A DNA stretch of 64,000 nucleotides, taken from assembly GCF_024622975.1 (NCBI RefSeq), contig NZ_JANJZT010000002.1, forward strand, positions 186,001 through 250,000, written 5' to 3'. Each line of letters begins with the position of its first letter. The stretch's first letter is position 1. The translations under genes were made by a program, and so were the position numbers. The notes beneath the pieces are model-generated. The model was not told where the DNA came from. It saw nothing but the letters and a program-made list of their open reading frames with translations, and made no database searches. Positions 8,782 through 17,201 of this stretch are shown in pieces. Source of the stretch: Blautia caecimuris. GTDB lineage: Bacteria; Bacillota; Clostridia; Lachnospirales; Lachnospiraceae.

Positions 8782-8836
8782 AGTGTATTAACTGTATTGA
8801 TACACTTATTGTACCATATATTTAAAATCTATTCAA
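8782..8836 (-). promoter_or_regulatory. Promoter and operator of the YtrA-type operon
   Basis: Minus-strand -35 TTGAAT (8836-8831), 17-bp spacer, -10 TACAAT (8813-8808). Directly downstream, 8782-8806 is a 25-bp inverted repeat with arms AGTGTAT and ATACACT, similar in layout to known YtrA-family operators (GTGTA-N-TACAC). A repressor bound there would block transcription start. Confidence 0.7.
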
Positions 8837-8856
8837 GATTTTTATACAAGAAAAAA

Positions 8857-8897
8857 CCGCCAGAAGGCTGGGCATAAGCCGCAGCACACTCTGGCGG
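8857..8897 (-). terminator. Terminator of argS
   Basis: CCGCCAGA / TCTGGCGG stem; on the minus strand it ends in a T6 run, 29 bp after the argS stop. Confidence 0.8.
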
Positions 8898-8925
8898 ATG
8901 TTAAAAAATAAATCTCTGTAATGTT

Positions 8926-10692
8926 TTACATACGATCCGGTGCGGAAAATCCCAGAAGATCAATACTGGTCTCCAGAATACCTTTTGTCACATCAAGGAG
9001 CTTCAGGAAGGATTCCTTCTGCGCCTGATCTTCCTCACTTAAAATCTTTGTCTCATGGTAAAAGCTGTTAAATGCATTGGAAACCTCGTAGATATATGCA
9101 CAGATCTTGTGCGGCGCTTTTTCCTCAAAAGCATTCTCCACGGTTGCACCGAATTTTGTCAGCTCCAGCATCAGGTTCTTCTGGCTGTTATTTACTGCAG
9201 GAAGCATCTGGATTCCCTCAAGGCTTCCTCCCTCTTCCACATAACGGTTCAGGATAGATTTGATACGCACAATCGTGTAGAGAATGTACGGACCTGTATT
9301 TCCCTCAAAAGAGGTAAAGCGGTCAATATCAAAAATGTAATCCTTGGTAGCCTGATTGGAAAGATCGCCGTACTTGATCGCAGACAGACCTACGATCTGA
9401 GCTGTCTCTGTGGCATCCTTATCTCTTACGCTTCTGTTTTCTACGATCTTGGTATACATTTCCTGGTCGATATCCGCGATCAGACGTTCCAGACGCATAA
9501 CGCCTCCTTCTCTTGTCTTAAAAGGCTTGCCGTCTTTTCCGTTCATTGTACCGAAGCCAAGGAAAGAAAGCCTGGTGTCCTCTTTTACAAGGCCTGTCTT
9601 TCTCGCGCAGCGGAATACCTGGATAAAATGAAGTTCCTGGCGTTTGTCCACTACATAAAGGATCTCGTCCGGATCATAAAGCTTCATACGCTCTACGATG
9701 GTTGCAAGATCTGTTGTTGTATAAAGGGAAGCTCCGTCTGATTTCAAGAGCATACAGGGCGGGATTTCCTTGGTGTCTGTCTCTTCCTTTACATCTACAA
9801 CAAGAGCGCCCTGATCCTCATAAGCAAATCCCTGATCCTTCATGGCCTGGACCATATCCGGAATATAAGGCTGCGCGTCAGATTCCTTTTTCCACAGATC
9901 AAAGGAAACATTCAGATTATCATAATTTCTTTTAAGGTCTGTTACAGAAACCTGCATGATATGATTCCAGAGAGCCATATAGCCTGGCTTTCCCTGCTGC
10001 AGAAGGTGAGTTGCCTCCAGAGCCTCGTTGCGGTAATCCTCATCCTCTTTGGATTTTCCGCTGGCGCAGGGATAAATCTCTTCCAGTTCTCCAATGGTAA
10101 ACGGCGCTTCTGCAGGATATTCCCCCTGATAGCTGTCGTCAAAATATACCAGCTCCGGTTTGCGGTGTTTCAGTTCTGTGATGATCAGCCCCATCTGAAG
10201 TCCCCAGTCTCCCAGATGTACATCGCCGATCACTTTATGGCCTACAAAACGTCCGATTCTTTTAATGCTCTCTCCGATGATTGCTGAACGAAGATGACCT
10301 ACATGAAGTGGTTTTGCCACATTTGGTCCGCCATAATCAATAATGATCGTTTTGGGATTTTCTGCCTGGGCAACAGAAAATTTCGGATCCTCTGCCATCT
10401 CCTTCAGATAGTCTGCAAGGAACTCTTCTTTTACTTTCAGGTTGATAAATCCCGGTTTTACTACCTCTGCCGCAGAAAATACCCGGCTGTCTTTTAAATA
10501 TTCCACCACATCATCTGCGATCATAAACGGTGCTTTTTTGTATGCCTTGGCGCCTGCCATTGCCCCGTTGCACTGAAACTCACAGAGATCCGGTCTGTTG
10601 GATACTGTTACCTTTCCGTATTCCGGATCATATCCGGCTTTTTCAAAGGCTGAGGAAAGCTCCTCTGCCATAATTTCCATCAGTTTCTTCAT
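8926..10692 (-). CDS. argS: Arginyl-tRNA synthetase
   Basis: Class I synthetase charging tRNA-Arg, 588 residues. The N-terminal Add1 domain is followed by the catalytic core with the HIGH variant HVGH in GPNVAKPLHVGHLRSAI near residues 125-140. The C-terminal DALR anticodon-binding domain contains CAYIYEVSNAFNSFYHE and ends in LGFSAPDRM, as usual. The gene follows degV by 35 bp on the same strand and is closed by the terminator at 8857. No T-box leader fits in the short spacer. Confidence 0.97.
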   Translation of the reverse strand: MKKLMEIMAEELSSAFEKAGYDPEYGKVTVSNRPDLCEFQCNGAMAGAKAYKKAPFMIADDVVEYLKDSRVFSAAEVVKPGFINLKVKEEFLADYLKEMAEDPKFSVAQAENPKTIIIDYGGPNVAKPLHVGHLRSAIIGESIKRIGRFVGHKVIGDVHLGDWGLQMGLIITELKHRKPELVYFDDSYQGEYPAEAPFTIGELEEIYPCASGKSKEDEDYRNEALEATHLLQQGKPGYMALWNHIMQVSVTDLKRNYDNLNVSFDLWKKESDAQPYIPDMVQAMKDQGFAYEDQGALVVDVKEETDTKEIPPCMLLKSDGASLYTTTDLATIVERMKLYDPDEILYVVDKRQELHFIQVFRCARKTGLVKEDTRLSFLGFGTMNGKDGKPFKTREGGVMRLERLIADIDQEMYTKIVENRSVRDKDATETAQIVGLSAIKYGDLSNQATKDYIFDIDRFTSFEGNTGPYILYTIVRIKSILNRYVEEGGSLEGIQMLPAVNNSQKNLMLELTKFGATVENAFEEKAPHKICAYIYEVSNAFNSFYHETKILSEEDQAQKESFLKLLDVTKGILETSIDLLGFSAPDRM

Positions 10693-10727
10693 GTCTTATG
10701 ACTCCTCGTATTTATTCTTTTCTTTTT

Positions 10728-11597
10728 TCAGACAGTAACCTTTTTTGAGCAGGCAACTGCAAGAGCTCCATGTCCGATATGACAGGCAACGCTTAAAGAC
10801 AGGGGATCCATCTGGATCTCATAATCAGGAAACATTTCCTGAACCTCTTTTTTGAATTCCTCTGCTTCTTCCTGATTTCCCGTATATGCCATCTCCAGAC
10901 ACATTTCGCCGCGCTTTGCATATTCTGCAAAACGACTGTCGAAATCCTCTTTCATGGCCTTCAGCATCACTCTTTTGGCCTGCTTCTTTCCTCTGACCTT
11001 TGAATAGGCGTCCAGCTTGTCTCCCTGGATCTGCAGTACCGGTTTCAGATTCAGAACTGTACCGATCGCTGCGGCTGCCGGTGTGATACGTCCGCCTTTT
11101 TTGAGATATTTCAGAGTTTCCAGCGTAATATAAATGCTGGATTCCCGTCTTTCTGCCTCAAGGATCTCACGGATCTCCGCAGCGCTTTTACCAGCCTGTA
11201 CAAGCGTCAGCGCATCCATCACAGACTGCTTCTGAGTTACAGAAATCCTCTGGTTATCCACAACCTGAACCTTGCCGTTATAATCACGGGCAAGTCCCAT
11301 GGCCGTTTCACAGGAAGCGCTCAGCCCGCTTGACATGGGAATATGCACGATCTCATTGTATTCTTTTAAAAGTGTATCCCACAGTCCGCAGACTTCACCC
11401 GGATTTGGCTGAGAGGTGGAAATAGGTTCATCCTTTTTCAGTCGCTCATAAAACTCCTCCTGAGAAAGCGTAACCCCTTCCAGATACATAACCTCATTAA
11501 TATAAAAGGGCATCGGCAGAACAGAGATTCCAAGCTTTCTTCCCTCATCCTGCGTAATGCCGCTGTTGCTGTCAGTTACAATGGCAATTTTTCTCAT
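10728..11597 (-). CDS. DegV family fatty-acid-binding protein
   Basis: A 289-residue DegV protein. The family binds a single long-chain fatty acid and can act as the FakB partner of FakA kinase, feeding host fatty acids to phospholipid synthesis. The N-terminal IAIVTDSNSGI, the lipid-headgroup motif TSQPNPGE near residue 60, SSGLSASCETA and the late HIGHGALAVA block are diagnostic. It starts at an ATG after AAGGAGAA and has its own promoter (11646-11674). Co-transcription with argS is likely from the 35-bp spacing. Confidence 0.92.
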   Translation of the reverse strand: MRKIAIVTDSNSGITQDEGRKLGISVLPMPFYINEVMYLEGVTLSQEEFYERLKKDEPISTSQPNPGEVCGLWDTLLKEYNEIVHIPMSSGLSASCETAMGLARDYNGKVQVVDNQRISVTQKQSVMDALTLVQAGKSAAEIREILEAERRESSIYITLETLKYLKKGGRITPAAAAIGTVLNLKPVLQIQGDKLDAYSKVRGKKQAKRVMLKAMKEDFDSRFAEYAKRGEMCLEMAYTGNQEEAEEFKKEVQEMFPDYEIQMDPLSLSVACHIGHGALAVACSKKVTV

Positions 11598-11645
11598 ACT
11601 GCATTCTCCTTATTTCCTTTATCCTGAAAAATACATGCTGTATAC

Positions 11646-11674
11646 AGTTTAACATACTTTTTGGGGTATCTCAA
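11646..11674 (-). promoter_or_regulatory. Promoter of degV-argS
   Basis: TTGAGA (11674-11669), 17-bp spacer, TAAACT (11651-11646) on the minus strand, about 50 nt upstream of the start codon. Confidence 0.6.
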
Positions 11675-11786
11675 TTAAAAATTTGCCACGATAGTCTCAC
11701 CTGAATATAAACCCTGCTTCACAAGCTTCTGAAAGCATATTTTCCACTCATATTTTAACACATTTTTCTGAAACGGCAAATCCCGG

Positions 11787-11810
11787 ATACCGAAAGATAC
11801 CCGGGAGCCT
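11787..11810 (-). other. GC-rich hairpin after the MacB/FtsX-like gene
   Basis: On the minus strand CCCGGGTATC and GGTATCCGGG pair over 10 positions, two as G-U, with a 4-nt loop, just past the stop at 11824. The following T-run is poor (ATTTGCC), so it may be a weak terminator or a 3'-end stabiliser. Confidence 0.5.
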
Positions 11811-11823
11811 AAAATGTATTTTC

Positions 11824-12861
11824 TCATGCAGATGTTCTTTTGCTTCTTTCCCTTTTCGATAACAGTGCCAGAATACCAATAAACGCCGAGCCCATTGAAC
11901 AGCCCACGCACTTCACAAACCCTGAAATATTCTCCGCCTGCCCCACAGTCTTTGGAAGCATGAGAAAAAGTCTCACCTTTTCTTCCAGCTCCCTGAATTT
12001 ATCGGACCAGAACTGAAAATCCGACCATCTGGACGGGATCCACTCCTGAGGGATCTCCATGTTTTTCCAGAGTAGCACTGCGGCTGCAGCCACAATCAGA
12101 ACGCAGGCTCCTGTCCACATCCAGAAGGCGGCGGCCTGTTCCTTTCTGCAAATCCTTCTCTCCCTGTTTGCTTTCAGAAAAAGAATCCCCATCACTATCC
12201 CCGGAAATATCAGAAGAAGCATTCTGGCTGCGCTTATAAGAAATCCGGAATCCACAACTGTGCCATTCAGTCCATAAGCCATCAGAAACTGCTCTGCTGT
12301 CTTTGAATCCTGCAGCTTCTCATTTTTCAGAAACACTCTGGTATACATGGTGTTTTCTTCCTCCGGGCGGATCAGGATCATTCTCTGTTTCCAGGGCAGC
12401 ACCTGACGGACCTGGTAAGTTTTTTCTCCATATACAAGCTGACGCCCCTCTGCCTCTCTGGTGCCAAAAAGCTTCCAGGCTGTGTCCCCGTCAATGACGC
12501 AGCCTTCTTTATCTTTTTCCCAGAATCCATGGATTCTTTTATCATAAAGACTTCCATCCCCCAGGATTCCTGCTGCCATCACCTGCGCACTCCGTCCATA
12601 GTCCGGCTCTGTCAGTGTGATCATGCCGCCGTCCCAGTAAAAACAGGCTGAGGATTCTGCTTCTGTCTGTTCCAGTGTTTCCAGAATCTCCTCTGCCCGG
12701 TTTTCTTCCGGGTAAGCTCCTGACAGAAACACAGAAACAGAAGGCTCTTCCATCATACTGCCAAATGCCAGCACTGCGCCTGCATAAAAAAACAGTGCCA
12801 GCGCTCCCGGAAGCAGACATTTCCAGGAAATCCCTTGAAACGTCCGCTTACCTGAGCTCAT
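11824..12861 (-). CDS. MacB/FtsX-like membrane protein of the SBP/HlyD locus
   Basis: A 345-residue membrane protein I do not recognise as a named family. One hydrophobic segment lies near residues 15-35, a ~175-residue outside domain follows, and three more segments lie near 210-230, 245-265 and 320-338. The layout and GCVIDGDTAWKLFGTREAEG followed by QLVYGEKTYQVRQVLP recall the extracytoplasmic domain of MacB/FtsX permeases. Its ATG overlaps the HlyD-like stop by 4 bp. It is the last gene of the malF-malG-hlyD unit. It may couple with the adaptor as in Mac-type exporters, but no ATPase lies in the operon. Confidence 0.7.
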   Translation of the reverse strand: MSSGKRTFQGISWKCLLPGALALFFYAGAVLAFGSMMEEPSVSVFLSGAYPEENRAEEILETLEQTEAESSACFYWDGGMITLTEPDYGRSAQVMAAGILGDGSLYDKRIHGFWEKDKEGCVIDGDTAWKLFGTREAEGRQLVYGEKTYQVRQVLPWKQRMILIRPEEENTMYTRVFLKNEKLQDSKTAEQFLMAYGLNGTVVDSGFLISAARMLLLIFPGIVMGILFLKANRERRICRKEQAAAFWMWTGACVLIVAAAAVLLWKNMEIPQEWIPSRWSDFQFWSDKFRELEEKVRLFLMLPKTVGQAENISGFVKCVGCSMGSAFIGILALLSKRERSKRTSA

Positions 12862-14303
12862 GATTCCTGCAGCCTTACCCGGCTGCCGTCTGCGATCTCT
12901 CTGTCTGTTTCTGTAATAATCTTCTGAGAACCTGAAAGCGTTCCTTCCTGAAGAGCTGCAGTTGTCTCATTTTTTTCTATGACTGTAACAGGAACCTTTC
13001 TGGCAACCTGTACCTCTCCCAGCACAGAGTCTCTGGTGTCAAGAACAAGTACATATTCCTGGCCTTTCTGCCCGTAAAGTGCAGAAAGCGGCACACAGCA
13101 GGCATAAGGTCCTTCCTCCTTCTGCACCGTAAAATCCACGCTTTCCCCTACGCTCAGCCCACTTTGGGGAACGTCCACAGTAAGGATATATGTTCCCGGA
13201 TTCGCAGAATCTTCCTGAACCGACTGAACCACCGCATTTTCCACAACCGTTTTGCTGTTGCCCTCCAGATGCACAGACGACCCTGCGGAAACGTATTCCA
13301 GATCGTCCTTTGTGATCGTTCCTGTCATACTTAATCCCCCTGTCAGTTCATAGAGAACTGCTGCCGCATCCTGAACTGTCTGCCCGCCGGTCTGAGCGGA
13401 AACTGTTTTTACCACGCCGTCTGCCGGAGCTGTGATCTCCCCTTTACTCTGCATCAGAACATTCAGCTTTTCCAGCTCTTCATTCAGATTGTCAAGCTGT
13501 GTCTGAAGGGTTTCCTCTGTGCTGTCCTGAGGCGCCGGAAGCGCTGCCTCCTGTTTTGCCCTGTCTGCAGTGGTCACTTCCTGATTCCGGCTCATGATCA
13601 CCTGATTCAGCGCCTCTGTTTTTGCCCGGACATCGTCTGCAAGAGCCTGCTCCTGTGTATCCTCTTCGGAAATAATGGGCTCCTGAGGAAGATTGCTTCC
13701 GTCTGAAAAATCAGTCTGTCCCTCTCCCCCGTCTCCAAAATCCGATCCCTGGGACTGCTGCTCCAGTTCCTGCTGCTTCTGAGCCTCTGCTTTTTTCTGT
13801 CTGTACTCTGCAAGCCTCTGCTGGGCAATATTCAGCTCATTCTGGGCATTGGAAATGTTAATGTCCCCGTTTCCCAGAGCTGTATCAAGATCCTGCTGTG
13901 CCCAGCGGGAGGAATTTTCCCGTTTCTGGGCATCAATGTTTTTCTGGCTCTGGATATCGCTGATCTTCAGAGAAGCCTCCTGGATCTCGTCCTTTTTTTT
14001 GTCAATGCTTTCCTGGATACTACTTTCCAGTAAAGTCATCAGCGGCTGTCCTTTTTTTACCGCTTCTCCTGCCTTTACATGGACCTGAGCGATCTTAATT
14101 CCTTCCTGGACAAAAACAGCCGTCTCCTTTGTACTTTCTATTTTTCCTGTTCCCGATACTGTATGGCTGATCAGCTGATTCTGAGGCGCTAACGCCAGTA
14201 CCTTTGCAACACTGACGGAATCTGCCGCCTTTGACAAAAATGTAAATACAAGCATTGCCGCAAAAAACGCTGCAAACCATTTTAATAATTTTTCCCGCTT
14301 CAT
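12858..14303 (-). CDS. HlyD-type efflux adaptor (membrane fusion protein)
   Basis: A 481-residue adaptor anchored by one N-terminal segment (about residues 8-26). A lipoyl-like half (VSGTGKIESTKETAVFVQEG, AGEAVKKGQPLMTL) is split by a long coiled coil (about 95-290, many Q/E/K and a low-complexity D/G/S insert), returning at GEITAPADGVVKTVSAQTGG, then a beta-barrel domain and a C-terminal membrane-proximal domain. In Gram-positives such proteins bridge ABC permeases across the wall. It lies 6 bp after malG and overlaps the next gene by 4 bp. An exporter adaptor in an operon with sugar-importer permeases is odd. Confidence 0.85.
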   Translation of the reverse strand: MKREKLLKWFAAFFAAMLVFTFLSKAADSVSVAKVLALAPQNQLISHTVSGTGKIESTKETAVFVQEGIKIAQVHVKAGEAVKKGQPLMTLLESSIQESIDKKKDEIQEASLKISDIQSQKNIDAQKRENSSRWAQQDLDTALGNGDINISNAQNELNIAQQRLAEYRQKKAEAQKQQELEQQSQGSDFGDGGEGQTDFSDGSNLPQEPIISEEDTQEQALADDVRAKTEALNQVIMSRNQEVTTADRAKQEAALPAPQDSTEETLQTQLDNLNEELEKLNVLMQSKGEITAPADGVVKTVSAQTGGQTVQDAAAVLYELTGGLSMTGTITKDDLEYVSAGSSVHLEGNSKTVVENAVVQSVQEDSANPGTYILTVDVPQSGLSVGESVDFTVQKEEGPYACCVPLSALYGQKGQEYVLVLDTRDSVLGEVQVARKVPVTVIEKNETTAALQEGTLSGSQKIITETDREIADGSRVRLQES

Positions 14304-14309
14304 TTCTTT

Positions 14310-15149
14310 TTACTCCTTAACTGCCGTAGAAACAATTCCCTGTTCCAGATAATCCTGACCTGCCAGAAATACCAGCACTGCCGGAATCAGAACAAGAACA
14401 GATGCCGCAAAGGCGGTTCCCGCCTGTTCTGTACTGATATTCGGAAGATACAAAGACAACGGCCATTTTTCCTTTGTTTTTAAAAAAGCCATAGGCTGTT
14501 CAATAAGATTCCAGTATTCCAGAAACCCCAGAACCAGAGCCGAGATCATTCCAGGAGATCCCAGCGGTATTCCGATTCTGAAAAAGATCCTCAGCTCTCC
14601 TGCGCCATCAATTCTGGCAGAATCCATAATTGCTTCCGGAAGCCCCTGAAAAAAACGGTACATCAGAAACACCGGAAAGGTGGAAAACACTGCCGGCAAA
14701 ATAATCCCTGCCATAGTGTCCAGAAGCCTCATCTGATCCAGAACAAGATAGTTGCTGAGCATCATCACCTGAAAAGGCATCATCATAAGCGCAATATAAA
14801 TAGTAAATAAAATTTTTTTACCCGGAAACTGGTATCTTGCAAATCCCCATGCCGCCGGAGTTCCCACCAGAAGCTGACCTGCCAGAATCGCTGCTGTAAG
14901 CTTTACGGAATTCCAGAACATTACAAAAAATTCCGGGGAGTCAAGAAGAAGCTCCACATAATGCATCATAGTAGGATACTGGGGCATCAGTTTCCAGGAA
15001 GCAAAGCCCTCCATATTTCCAAGAACCGGCATAAGAAGCTCTCTGATTTCCATATTGCCCATAAAAGAACCGCAGATAAGAAACAATATGGGAAACACTG
15101 CAGTCAATGCCATACAGAAAACCAGACCTGTCAGAAGTTTTTTTGTCAT
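14310..15149 (-). CDS. MalG-type carbohydrate ABC transporter permease
   Basis: A 279-residue binding-protein-dependent permease with six predicted helices. The EAA loop reads DGAGELRIFFRIGIPLGSPG (near residues 190-210), the site that docks an ATPase. Its start overlaps the malF-type gene by 4 bp, so they form the usual heterodimer. No ATP-binding gene is in the cluster; Gram-positive sugar importers often share a distant MsmX-like ATPase. The likely partners are the solute-binding proteins at 17202 and 19785. Confidence 0.88.
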   Translation of the reverse strand: MTKKLLTGLVFCMALTAVFPILFLICGSFMGNMEIRELLMPVLGNMEGFASWKLMPQYPTMMHYVELLLDSPEFFVMFWNSVKLTAAILAGQLLVGTPAAWGFARYQFPGKKILFTIYIALMMMPFQVMMLSNYLVLDQMRLLDTMAGIILPAVFSTFPVFLMYRFFQGLPEAIMDSARIDGAGELRIFFRIGIPLGSPGMISALVLGFLEYWNLIEQPMAFLKTKEKWPLSLYLPNISTEQAGTAFAASVLVLIPAVLVFLAGQDYLEQGIVSTAVKE

Positions 15150-16009
15150 AATGTATCCTCCCTCGCCCAGGCTTTCTGAAGAAACAGAATCAGGATGAGA
15201 ATCGCCGCTCCTGTTACCACTGCCGCAGCCGCCATTTTATCCAGGGAAAGATCCCGGTACCAGTTGTTAAAAAGGTGCTGCAAAAGATACATACTGTCCT
15301 GAGGATAGTCTCCTGCCACCAGATACGCCTCCCGGAACACTTTAAAACCGTTTAACAGAGACAGTACCACAATGGTAAAAAGAGAAGGCAGGAGATTTGG
15401 AAGAGTGATTTTTATAAAGCATTTCCACTCTCCTGCTCCGTCCACCCTTGCAGCCTCATAAAGAGCAGTTGGAATGGCTCCAAGCCCTGCCACCCACAGA
15501 ACAATATCGTATCCCAGATTTCTCCACAGATAGCTTACTACCAGCACCCAGAAGGAAGCGTCCGTATTCATCCAGTCCACGCCCTGAAGGGAAAGAGTTT
15601 CCAGAAAATGGTTCAGAAGACCCTGATCGTGAAACAGAACTTTCCACAAAAGAACTACAGAAGCCACAGGAATTGCCATTGGCAGAAGGAACATACTTTT
15701 CAGCGCCTGCATGCTTTTTTTTCTTCTGGTAAGAAGAACAGCGATCATAAGAGACAGCACTACCAGGAGAGGAATACACACAAGAAAAAAACGAAGCGTA
15801 TTCCCTGCCGCCAGACGAAAGGCCTGGTTCTCAAAAATTGTGCTGTAATTTTTCAGGCCTGTAAATTCTCCGCTGATTGCGCTGAAAAAAGAGCGCCTGA
15901 TCACGTCCAGATACGGGATCACCCAGAACAGACACACACCAGCAAAGCTTGGAAGCAGAAATAAGAATCCCTTATATTCTCTTTTTTTTATTTTTTTTGA
16001 TCCAGTCAC
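15146..16009 (-). CDS. MalF-type sugar ABC transporter permease
   Basis: A 287-residue permease with six helices; the EAA loop is DGAGEWKCFIKITLPNLLPS (near residues 190-210). It begins at a GTG (16009) 9 nt after GGGGAG, with a very basic first ~13 residues. It is the first gene of a four-gene unit (malF-, malG-, hlyD- and macB-like). A 17-bp box with a correctly spaced -10 (16142-16174) lies about 130 nt upstream; the same box precedes the binding-protein and kinase genes, tying this operon to the nearby two-component system. Confidence 0.88.
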   Translation of the reverse strand: MTGSKKIKKREYKGFLFLLPSFAGVCLFWVIPYLDVIRRSFFSAISGEFTGLKNYSTIFENQAFRLAAGNTLRFFLVCIPLLVVLSLMIAVLLTRRKKSMQALKSMFLLPMAIPVASVVLLWKVLFHDQGLLNHFLETLSLQGVDWMNTDASFWVLVVSYLWRNLGYDIVLWVAGLGAIPTALYEAARVDGAGEWKCFIKITLPNLLPSLFTIVVLSLLNGFKVFREAYLVAGDYPQDSMYLLQHLFNNWYRDLSLDKMAAAAVVTGAAILILILFLQKAWAREDTL

Positions 16010-16038
16010 TTTTTTGTTCTCCCCAATGATGATAAAAT

Positions 16039-16132
16039 GTTACTGTTCTCAGAATGTACAGGACAGACTTCCATCACCGAAAGTAATTTGAATCCATTTT
16101 GTCCGGCCGCTGTGAACACCATAAACAGTAAC
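16039..16132 (-). other. Inverted repeat framing the malF leader
   Basis: GTTACTGTT (16039-16047) and AACAGTAAC (16124-16132) are a perfect 9-bp inverted repeat that could close a 94-nt structure in the 5' leader of the malF transcript. The 3' arm ends 30 nt before the GTG start. A similar ACTGTT/AACAGT pair lies before the first binding-protein gene (19578-19612). Confidence 0.4.
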
Positions 16133-16141
16133 GATAAAACA

Positions 16142-16174
16142 AGTGTAACAGGACATTCTTTAAAAAAACTCTAA
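16142..16174 (-). promoter_or_regulatory. Regulator box plus -10 before the malF operon
   Basis: On the minus strand TTAGAGTTTTTTTAAAG (16174-16158) is followed after exactly 10 nt by TACACT (16147-16142). The arrangement matches 19748-19780 and 22166-22198. The two half-sites TTAGAG and TTTAAAG are direct, about 10 bp apart, as expected for an OmpR-type activator overlapping the -35 region. Confidence 0.65.
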
Positions 16175-16295
16175 GGGGGTTTTTATTTTTAAAGGAAGTT
16201 TACAGAATACTTTGTTAGAATAACTGGATAGCATCAGACTGTAAGCATTTCTCTGCAGGCTGATGCAAATTTCCGAAACAACGAGAGGTAAACAT

Positions 16296-16976
16296 ATGAA
16301 TATTTTAATGATCGAAGATGACCGGGAGCTGTGCTCTGCTGTTTCCTTCCGTCTGGAGCAGGAAGGCTTCTCTGTCACTCTCTGCCATGACGGGGAAGAA
16401 GGCCTTTATTACATGCAGGAAACACCCTACGACCTTGTGATCCTGGACCGGATGCTCCCTCATATGAACGGAATTGAAGTTCTGAAGGAAGCCCGCTCCC
16501 GTCAGATCAAAACCCCGGTTATCATCCTTACGGCCCTTGGGGAGCTGAACGACCGCCTTACCGGACTGAACTGCGGAGCTGACGACTATATGGTAAAGCC
16601 CTTTGCCTTTGAAGAGCTTCTTGCCAGAATCCGCTGTCTTCTGCGCCGTCCTGCCGCCTATAATCCTGCTGCTGACGCAGTTTCTCTCGGAGACGTTACT
16701 TTTATACCGGAAACCCGCCGCCTTTCCAGCGGCAAAAAGGACTGTACCCTTTCCAGCCGGGAGGGAGACCTTATGGAAGTATTTCTCCGCAATCCCGGAC
16801 AGACACTTCCCCGCCAGCTTCTTCTTACAAGAGTCTGGGGACTTGACTCAGATGTGGAGGAAGGAAACCTTGACAATTATATTCATTTTCTGCGCCGGAG
16901 GCTGAAAACCGTAGAAAGCTCCCTGCAGATAAAAACTGTCCGGGGTGTGGGATACCAGCTGGAAGTTTTTCAGTAG
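16296..16976 (+). CDS. OmpR-family response regulator
   Basis: A 226-residue response regulator. The receiver domain holds acidic residues at 7-9 (MIEDD), phospho-acceptor Asp51 (LVILDRMLPH), a conserved Thr79 (ILTALG) and Lys101 (MVKPF). The winged-helix effector follows (about 125-225; LLTRVWGLDSDVEEGNLDNY, then IHFLRRRL and TVRGVGYQLE). The ATG at 16296 follows GAGAGG and is preferred to 16263. No kinase is adjacent; the only one nearby is at 22330, with two binding-protein genes between them. The box shared by the malF, SBP and kinase promoters is a plausible target. Confidence 0.93.
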   Translation: MNILMIEDDRELCSAVSFRLEQEGFSVTLCHDGEEGLYYMQETPYDLVILDRMLPHMNGIEVLKEARSRQIKTPVIILTALGELNDRLTGLNCGADDYMVKPFAFEELLARIRCLLRRPAAYNPAADAVSLGDVTFIPETRRLSSGKKDCTLSSREGDLMEVFLRNPGQTLPRQLLLTRVWGLDSDVEEGNLDNYIHFLRRRLKTVESSLQIKTVRGVGYQLEVFQ

Positions 16977-17070
16977 CATATCCCCAGCCCTACTGATTTT
17001 ATCTTGTCATCTGTCCGGTTTTCTCTCATATCCATTCATTTATCCATTCAATCCAATGCACATCAGAAAC

Positions 17071-17133
17071 GGCAGTTATCTCTTTCCGGATTCCTCTTCC
17101 TGGATTCCGGCTGCAAGATAACCGCCGCTTTTT
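17071..17133 (+). terminator. Terminator of the response regulator gene
   Basis: GGCAGTTATCT and AGATAACCGCC pair with one mismatch around a 34-nt loop that contains duplicated GGATTCC; a T6 run follows on the plus strand. Confidence 0.6.
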
Positions 17134-17201
17134 TATCTTTGTCCCCTCATCAATAAAGCTGTCTGAATATCATTTATCCAGGTCATGCAGCCGCCTGCCG
17201 G

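Noticed and set aside
9055-9741. A 228-codon plus-strand frame opposite argS
   Set aside because: No ribosome binding site and no recognisable domain; argS on the other strand is certain.
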